64,000 nt of DNA from assembly GCF_015706575.1 (NCBI RefSeq), contig NW_024037072.1, positions 17,175,162-17,239,161 on the forward strand, written 5' to 3'. The DNA comes from Patiria miniata. Its lineage: Eukaryota > Echinodermata > Asteroidea > Valvatida > Asterinidae. The position numbers and the translations under genes were made by a program. Below, in pieces: positions 56,801 to 64,000 of the stretch. Within the stretch, counting starts at the first letter, position 1, and every line of letters starts with the position of its first letter. The notes beneath the pieces are model-generated. The model did no database searches. It was not told the DNA's origin and was given only the letters and a program-made list of their open reading frames with translations.

Positions 56801-59800
56801 GATAGGTCCCAATAACGAAGACACCGTAGAAATCAATGGAGAATGTCATCGAGCCCTGATTGACTCCGGGTCACAGATCTCATCTATAACGGAAGACATG
56901 TGGAGGGAACATCCCCTATTACGAGACATCACTCTTTCTTCAGTTGACATAAAGATCGAAGGTGCCAGCGGCCAGGAGGTTCCATACTTGGGAGTTATTC
57001 CCGTCTCCATCAATATTCTTGGAATCACCTACGCAGATGTTCCGGTCTTTGTGGTCCCCACCGACAACTACCGAAGGCACGTTCCTGTGTTGATAGGCAC
57101 AAACATCATCCGAGCAACAAAGAAGGACCAACAAGTAGTCAAAGGTGACAACTATATGCAAGAAATCCAGTCCGAAAACACTGCCTGGCACACTGCATAT
57201 GTCAACACAGCAATTCTTGAGCCCAGTGACCAGCATAGCAGAGTTGGTTATGCGAAGTACGTTGGCCGCTATCCTCGAAAGATACAACCAGGTACCGAAG
57301 TAGATGTTATATGCCAGGCTCCACCAAACCCAACAGGTCTTCCCTACACTGCCTTGGTAGAGGGTCTGCCGAACAGCACATCCTGTTTACGAATTGGTCA
57401 CCTCATAGCTGATGTCGGCGAGAGAAGGCGAGTGCCAGTTAGGATGTGCAACATATCGGCTAAGCCTATTATCATCACCAGAAATTGTCGACTAGCGCAA
57501 GTCTCATCACTACTTCATGAGGAGATTTCAGTTTCTGCTGACACGACGGCAACCACCAACATAAAGGGAGCATTTCCTTCTCCATCTAACCCTGAAGAGA
57601 ACTTCTCTCGTGCCCATGTGAGAAATATCGAAGCAACAGAAGAACTACATGATGTCATTCCATCACTCGACCTTTCCAAGTCCACCTTAGAGAATGTTGT
57701 CCAGAGAAAACAACTTCATCATCTCCTTCAAGAGTTTTCAGACATCTTTTCTGTTGACTCACTCGACTTTGGCCGGACCTCAACAGTAAAACACACGATA
57801 CCACTGAAAGATGAGCATCCCTTCCGGCTACCCCATAGAAGAATACCACCTCTTCAATACCAAGCTGTCAAGGAGCAACTCCAAAAGATGGAACAAGCAG
57901 AAGTCATCCGACGTAGTAGTAGCCCATACGCCTCACCAATGGTTATCGTCCACAAGAAGGATGGCACTCTACGTGTTTGCATCGACTACCGTCAGCTTAA
58001 TAGTAGAACAGTTCGCGACGCGTACCCACTCCCTCGCATTGAAGAAGCCTTGGACGCTCTCGGCAATGTAAGATTCTTCACAACATTGGATCTTACAGCG
58101 GGATATTGGCAAGTAGAAGTAGAAGAGCGAGACAAGCACAAAACGGCATTCACCACTCCGATGGGTCTTTTTGAATGCAATCGGATGCCGTTTGGTCTGC
58201 AGAATGCACCGGCTACATTTCAGCGCTTGATGCAGACTTGTCTGGGAGACCAGAACTATTCCACCGTGCTGCTTTACCTCGATGACATTATCGTCTTTTT
58301 CCTCAACGTTTGAAGAGCACGTAGCACGTTTACGGAAGGTATTTTCCTGCTTGCGGCAACATGGCTTGAAGTTAAAGCCTGCCAAGTGCCATCTCCTTCA
58401 GAAGGAAGTGAAGTATCTCGGCCACATAGTGTCATCATCAGGTATAGCCACCGATCCTGAAAAGATATCGCAAGTCAAAGACTGGAAGACACCTTGCAAC
58501 CGCAAGGAACTTCTTCGATTCCTTGGTTTCACAGGGTATTATAGGCGGTATATCAAGGGATACTCTACCATCGTATCACCTCTCTACAAACTGACTGCCG
58601 GCGACCCAAGACGGAGAAAGAAAAGCAAGACCAGACATTCTACATCAGTTCCTCCCTACGTCTGGACAGATGAATGTCAAGAGTCCTTCCAGAACTTAAT
58701 ACAGGTGATGACAACAGCCCCGATTCTTGCGTTTGCCGATTACACCCAACCCTTCATCCTCCAGACGGATGCGTCAGGTACTGGACTCGGAGCTGTCCTA
58801 AGTCAGATACAAGATGGTCATGAACGAGTTATTGCCTACGCCAGCAGAGGATTAAGTCCTGCAGAAGCCCGCTATCCGGCTCACAAGCTGGAGTTTCTCG
58901 CCTTGAAATGGTCCGTGTCTGACAAGCTTCGTGATTACTTGTTAGGAAATAAGTTCACTGTATGGACAGATAACAATCCACTTCTCTACGTCACAACCAC
59001 AGCCAAGCTCGATGCAACTGGACAACGGTGGGTTGCTGCTCTGTCACAATTCGACTTTTGTGTCAAATATAAGCCTGGTAAGAATAACTCGGCAGCAGAT
59101 GCACTTTCAAGGAAACAACAGCCAGAATCGTCAGCTGTAACTATTCCCTCTGATGTTGTGCAGGCGATCTGTGGTGCTCACCCATCTACTTCACAACCAT
59201 TCATAGAAGCCACAGCGGTGCAGTGTCAGGTTACGACTCGTCAACAAGCAAGACTCCCATCATCTGTGAAGATCAAAACCAGTGAGAATGAGCTGCCAGG
59301 ACTTTCCAAGAAACAACTAGCACTTTCCCAACGTGACGAACCCAGTATCTCCCGAGTCATCATGCTTCTGGAGAAAGGTAGCAAACCAGACTGTCGTAGT
59401 CGAAGCCAAGAGTCGTCGGAATGTCGTATCTACTTCAGACAGTGGGCCAAGCTAGTGTTGAGAGACCATATCCTCTACAGAACTCGCAAGGCACTGGATG
59501 GAACAAAGTCGTTCCAATTAGTCCTGCCTGAGATTTACAGATCAACTGCCATTACGGGTTTACACAACGACATCGGCCACATGGGCTATGATAGAACCAT
59601 TGACATGGTCAGAAGACGATTCTACTGGCCAAGAATGGCTCAAGACGTCAAACGATGGTGCGAGCAGTGCCAGAAATGCTGTCTTCGCAAAACAGCTCCA
59701 ACAAAGGTCAGAGCGCCATTGGTCCCCATCCACACGAGTGAACCTCTCGAGCTAGTTTGCATTGACTACTTGAAGTTGGAACGAAGTAAAGGTGGCCATG

Positions 59801-61672
59801 AAAACATCTTGGTAGTCACCGATCATTTCACCAAATACGCTCAGGCTTTCCCCACGTTAGACCAGAAAGCAGAAACGGTGGCCCGGGTTTTTTGGGAAAA
59901 CTTCATCCAACATTATGGGTTCCCAGCCCGCATACATGCTGACCAAGGTCGAAATTTTGAAGGCGTAGTCATACAAGAACTGTGTAAGGTGTCTGGTATG
60001 AAAAAGAGTAGGACGACCCCATACCACCCTCAAGGAAACGGGCAGACCGAACGTTTCAACCACACGTTGTTGAACATGTTAGGAACTCTCGATGGAAGCC
60101 AGAAGAAGAACTGGAAGCAGTACGTTGGCGCGATGACTCACGCTTATAACGCCACATGCCATGAAACCACAGGCTATCCTCCCTTTCTTCTCATGTTTGG
60201 CCGTCATCCTAACCTCCCCGTCGACCTCTTGTTTGGAGTCAATCACACCGAGGATACAACTCCTCCCGACTACGACGACTATGTTCAGAACCTAAAACAT
60301 CGCTTAACCGAATCCTACCAGACAGCAAGCGATCTTGCGATCAAGGCCAAGCAAAAGCAGAAACGAATGTACGACCAAAAGACTCGTGATGCTCCTCTCC
60401 AACCAGGTGACCGCGTCCCCGTACAGAATAAGCACATCCAGGGAACACAGAAGTTGGCTAACCGATGGGAACTTCACCCATATGTCATCATCTCGAAGCA
60501 AGACAACATCCCCGTGTACACAGTCAGGTCTTCAGAAACAGGCAAGGAAAGAACAGTGCACAGAAATCTTCTGACACCGTGCATGTTCCTCCCGGTCGAG
60601 CCTGTTACCAAGAAAGCGTCACCATCAAAATGCATCGACCACAAGACAGATGAAAAAGATGAACAGAAGGTGAAGAGTAGACAAGTAGACGAGCAGGACG
60701 AAAATCAGGAAGAGAGTTCCACAAGCGACGATGGCGAGATTGTGTTTCTCCCTATTCGAAGAAAGTCAGTTCCTGTTCCTGAGTCCGTCTCTGTGTCTCC
60801 ATCACAGTTTTCAACACTCCCTCCATCTGAGCCTATGTCTCCTTCAGAGCCCTCCCGATACGAAACTCATCAACGGCCTCCGACAGGGTCTTCATCGAAC
60901 TCTCCTTCAGATAATCTGTCCTCCCCTGAGCAAAGATCTGAGTCTCTATCTGAACCTCTTGAACCTCCGTCAGAGCCTTCATCAGTGCCGGATACAGAAT
61001 CTCTCTCCTACATCTCCCCCGAGCTTGTTGAAGAAAGACCAAAGAGAACCAGAAAGCCCATTGACAGATTATCATATGACTTCTTAGGGCAAACTAAAGA
61101 ACATCATGTCGATAATGACAAATCTAGCCAGCTCAGAAGAGGCAAATACCGATTTGCAAAGTGGAAAAGTCCAGAAATGGCCGCAGCTAGACGAAAGGCA
61201 TGCTTGCGAATATTATCTGGTGACTTGATTCAGACGTAATTATATTGTACTGTTTCTATATTTAAGTTATAATTGTTCTCGTGATAATTGATGAGTATTT
61301 GGTTTTGGAGCTAAATTGACTGTATTGAATATACGAGAAGTATATATGTATATAATGACTGTAATGCAAGTCAAAATGAATTTCTGAAGTAATTTGATGT
61401 ACATTTCAATCAAACTTTAATAGCTATTTAGATGATGTTGAAGAATTGTGATAATTGTCTAGTTATATTTTTTTCGAACAGATACATTTAGCTCTTCGAA
61501 CAATTTGTAAGACTGGGATCCAGTCAATTGATGTGTAAATATAGTAACTGACAATTTGCAGATGGTTGTATTGAATTGTTTGACACACGTCAACTTAATT
61601 TGCAAACATTATATTGTACATGCGTAAATTTTGTAAAAGTCGAGGACGACTTTTCCGAAAAGAGGAGGAATA

Positions 61673-62405
61673 TGTGACAGGTTAAAATATACCCCCTTAA
61701 TTTTCATTAGTTCCTTTAATATGTAGTAGTTCCTTTAATCTGTAATAGTTCCTTTAATCTGTATTAGTTCCTTTAAACATGATTACATAACAAATATCAC
61801 TCCGCCACCTACCGTAAAATAGTTCAACTAGATCCGGCAACCTTCCCGCCGCGCCACATTCAAACACTGATTCGATCGAGTAACATCACCCTGTTTTACT
61901 CTCTCACAGGTAATTTATATTTTGCTTATTTTATTCTCATCTTTATAATTATCTCCATTGATATGCATTCTTACTTTTATTATCAACTTACCTTTTACTT
62001 GTACATTCATTATCTTGCATTTATATTCAACATTTGTGGCATTTACTGTAATTTTTGGAATAATGATTTGGCTGCAAGATGGCAGCCAACGCCGATCGTT
62101 TGGCGCGAATCGCCATTTTGTTAAATTATTACAGTTCATTCGTGATTAAGCCATGACTTATTATTTACATTGAAGTTGCATTTATTTGATTGGATAATTG
62201 AGTAGATTGTTAGGTTTATCTTTACATGTACATTTGGTTTGGATTTTTAACTGTTTATTTAAATAATTGTTAGCCACATTCAAACACTGATTCGATCGAG
62301 TAACATCACCCTGTTTTACTCTCTCACAGAATAAAGAATTAACGTCAAAGTGAACTGGCCGTACTCCAAGTCTCCCTATTTTCGACGCCGATTCCCGGTG
62401 TCACA
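61673..62405 (+). repeat. 3' LTR of the young Gypsy element
   Basis: It is 733 bp. The only difference I find from the 5' LTR is one base in a C run near the start. It ends GGTGTCACA and is followed by the duplicated ATTG of the target. Confidence 0.92.
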
Positions 62406-62546
62406 ATTGAAAGAAATATTGCTTGTGTGCAAGGCTGAATGTTTATAATTGGGCTAAAAAAACGGGGTCAGAAATGACACAAACAAATAAACATCCCTCC
62501 CGCAATTCCAGGAGCGAAAACTTACATGCGATTTTCATTGATAAAT

Positions 62547-62931
62547 CAGGGGCGGATCCAGGATTTTTTGCGGGTTTTTTTATCAGCAAATCAATATTTA
62601 AATGTGGACAGGCTTTTTTGTCCGGACACTTGGCTCCGCAAAATCAATAGGTGGTGGTGGGGGGGGGGGGGAGCTCGTAGCATACTTTGAATGGGGGCAC
62701 TGTTCAAATCCGATGATTATTAACACTATATTACAGGTATTACAGGATAGTGTAAAAAAACCGTAACCCAGCAGGCTCCGTCCGTACTTAATACTCCGTC
62801 CGCATATTAATACCAGCATTATTGTTTTTGTTTTGGGTGTAAGAGCTGGGGGGGGTTGGCATTATTTTTTTATGAATTTCTATGGAGAACAAAATTGAAA
62901 GACAGTGACCCCTCCCCCCCATCCGCGTCTG
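62547..62931. mobile_element. hAT-like MITE in copy C
   Basis: The left end is CAGGGGCGGATCCAGG. The right end CCCCATCCGCGTCTG is its diverged inverted form. The interior has G runs and GTGTCCGGACACTTGG-like sequence. Flanks TGATAAAT and TTAATAAT agree only partly. Confidence 0.55.
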
Positions 62932-63422
62932 TTAATAATAATCGTATTACCCTTTGTTATGCTAACTGTAGTAAAACTCAAGCATCGAAAACAGAAGGGA
63001 GTTTTCGCTTTGTAAACCAATTAAGTCAGTTCTGTCAAACCGATATATAATACATGTACATGCAACCAAGATTCTAGAAGGCACGTTCAATGCGTTTGTC
63101 ATTAGCCGTCAGCACCGCAAACAGCTGCCAAACATTTCGTCGCAGAGCTGACATACCGACGAATAAGCGAAAACCTTGTTTCGAGTAATTCGCGTTTGAA
63201 GTTGGACATTTTTCTGGGCGCCGTATTTTACCCTAAATGTTTCGATTAAAAACCCTTTTAGTTTATATTCTTAATAAAATATGAAACTAAATATCCATCA
63301 GGTCACTTATTTATTCGGAGAAGTTGTGAGATATGATTTCATTTGATCGTAAACGTATTCGTCAGTTTGTCAAATTACATTTATCTCCAATAGCCGGTTG
63401 TTCTTCACACTGTTTGTATGCT
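62932..63422. other. Unassigned stretch
   Basis: The first 120 bp belong to block C. The rest is non-coding, with one half-site ATTCGTCAGTTTGTC at 63358. Confidence 0.4.
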
Positions 63423-63604
63423 ATTCGTCAGTTTGTCGGATCGCGCGTGCACGCGCGCGCAATCCGACAAACTGACGAATAACCTTTGTTGGTACTTTGA
63501 ACGCACACCTTACATTAGCTGGTTACCAGCGAATTGTTTGTAGCTATTCGTCAGTTTGTCGGATCGCGCGCGCACGCGCGCGCCAATCGGACAAACTGAC
63601 GAAT
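63423..63604. repeat. Twofold 123-bp repeat with long GC hairpins
   Basis: ATTCGTCAGTTTGTCGGAT, then an alternating CG-rich centre, then the inverse TCCGACAAACTGACGAAT forms a palindrome of about 58 bp at 63423-63480, and again at 63546-63604. The spacer (GTTGGTACTTTGAAC..CACACCTTACAT..AGCTGGTTACCAG) is also repeated after the second hairpin, to about 63655. Partial ATTCGTCA half-sites occur at 63358 and 63664. Confidence 0.85.
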
Positions 63605-63659
63605 AACATTTGTTGGTACTTTGAACACACACCTTACATAAGCTGGTTACCAGTGAAAT

Positions 63660-64000
63660 TTCGTATTCGTCACTAGGTCAAATTATTGATTTGTTTTGTG
63701 AGTGATTCACCACAAGGGGGCTCTGAATCTCAAAATCCAGACAAAAATTAGGAATTTTGGCATAAATACTTGAAAGAGCAACCTTCATAAACCCTTAAAA
63801 TAACAAAATCTCGAAATCGCCAAAATGGTCGATTCGCCGGTATGTCACCTCTGCGACGATTTATTCTCGCCGCCTGCTTATGTGAACGTATCAACACTGC
63901 CTTATGGGGTACTGGAACATGGGAGGTACCCCACAAGGAATGCCCACAAGTTTATCACGAAATAGATATTGTAGCGGTACTGCCTCGGACGACTACCCCG
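63660..64000. other. Unassigned right edge
   Basis: Non-coding as far as I can see. A minus-strand frame at 63748-63936 shows no family features. Confidence 0.4.

Larger units (their letters stand above)
53097..62405 (+). mobile_element. Ty3/Gypsy LTR retrotransposon, young and nearly whole
   Basis: A 9.3-kb element with two full LTRs and the 4-bp duplication ATTG at both edges. After a possible primer site (TGGTGGAAGATCCGGG at 53833) and a leader of about 1.6 kb come the parts in order: gag about 55430-56630, protease near 56850 (HRALIDSGSQISSI), reverse transcriptase about 57780-58420 (FTTLDLTAGYWQVEV, YLDDII), RNase H near 58755 (LQTDASGTGLGAVLSQ), and integrase about 59560-60290 (HNDIGHMGYDRT, ILVVTDHFTKYAQAFP, HADQGRNF, YHPQGNGQTERFN). 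A Ser/Pro-rich tail ends near 61239. A purine tract (GAAAAGAGGAGGAATA) precedes the 3' LTR. The coding part has about three interruptions, one of which could be a programmed shift. Near-identical LTRs imply a very recent insertion. Confidence 0.93.
53030..63050. repeat. Diverged block, copy C, split by a Gypsy element
   Basis: The left part is 53030-53096 (GAGTTAGTACAAGAGAGCACC, TTTGCTGACACCCTGC). The right part resumes at 62406 (TTGCTTGTGTGCAAGGCTGA, ATTCCAGGAGCGAAA) and, after a hAT-like MITE, ends near CTGTCAAACCGATATATAA at 63050. Confidence 0.6.

Overview
This window reads as nuclear DNA from a marine invertebrate. It is AT-rich and intron-rich, and crowded with many families of transposable element. 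A secreted CUB-MAM-Ig protein, Penelope-like, Gypsy and Polinton-type elements, hAT MITEs with poly-C interiors and a repeat tail of the GTAAAGCGCT type together suggest a deuterostome such as an echinoderm, hemichordate or lancelet. That assignment is an inference; no sequence here fixes the species.

The one clear host gene is on the minus strand and fills bases 1 to about 24014. It runs from a signal-peptide exon (23960-24014) through a CUB exon (about 22225-22590), a three-exon MAM domain (11385 to 9056), a two-exon Ig-like domain (8671 to 7706) and a second three-exon MAM domain (5270 to beyond base 1). Every splice junction I could place is in phase 1, so each domain can be duplicated without changing frame. 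The two MAM blocks are a recent tandem duplication in which the introns also align. The gene continues past the left edge of the window.

The introns hold most of the mobile DNA. A LINE lies in the second MAM block (about 1499-4227) and a MITE at 6039-6995. Between the CUB and first MAM exons lie a Penelope-like element cut by a MITE, a second LINE fragment, and a 6.1-kb element (15946-22073). That element has terminal inverted repeats of about 630 bp and 6-bp target duplications, which fits a Polinton-type derivative. It carries two or three unrecognised minus-strand ORFs and a nested TTAA-flanked element.

Upstream of the gene, 25168-28201 holds three copies of a CTAG-ended, hairpin-ended element built from 171-bp tandem units, one inverted relative to the other two, around an array of perfect 29-bp palindromes. 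A fossil Gypsy protease region (28.7-29.3 kb) and a broken minus-strand Gypsy element (30970 to about 37883, with a hAT MITE in its LTR) follow. From 38 to 50 kb there are only non-autonomous DNA elements: two copies of a 9-bp-TSD MITE, several hAT-like C-rich MITEs, TTAA MITEs, a 3.1-kb element with long repeat-built inverted ends, and a minisatellite. I see no host gene there.

From 50 to 63 kb, three diverged copies of a non-coding block lie in tandem. A broken copy of the signal-peptide exon stands beside the first, and the third is split by a young, nearly whole Gypsy element (53097-62405) whose two LTRs differ, as far as I compared them, by one base. The right end (63.3-63.7 kb) holds a twofold 123-bp repeat centred on a 58-bp hairpin with a CG-alternating loop.
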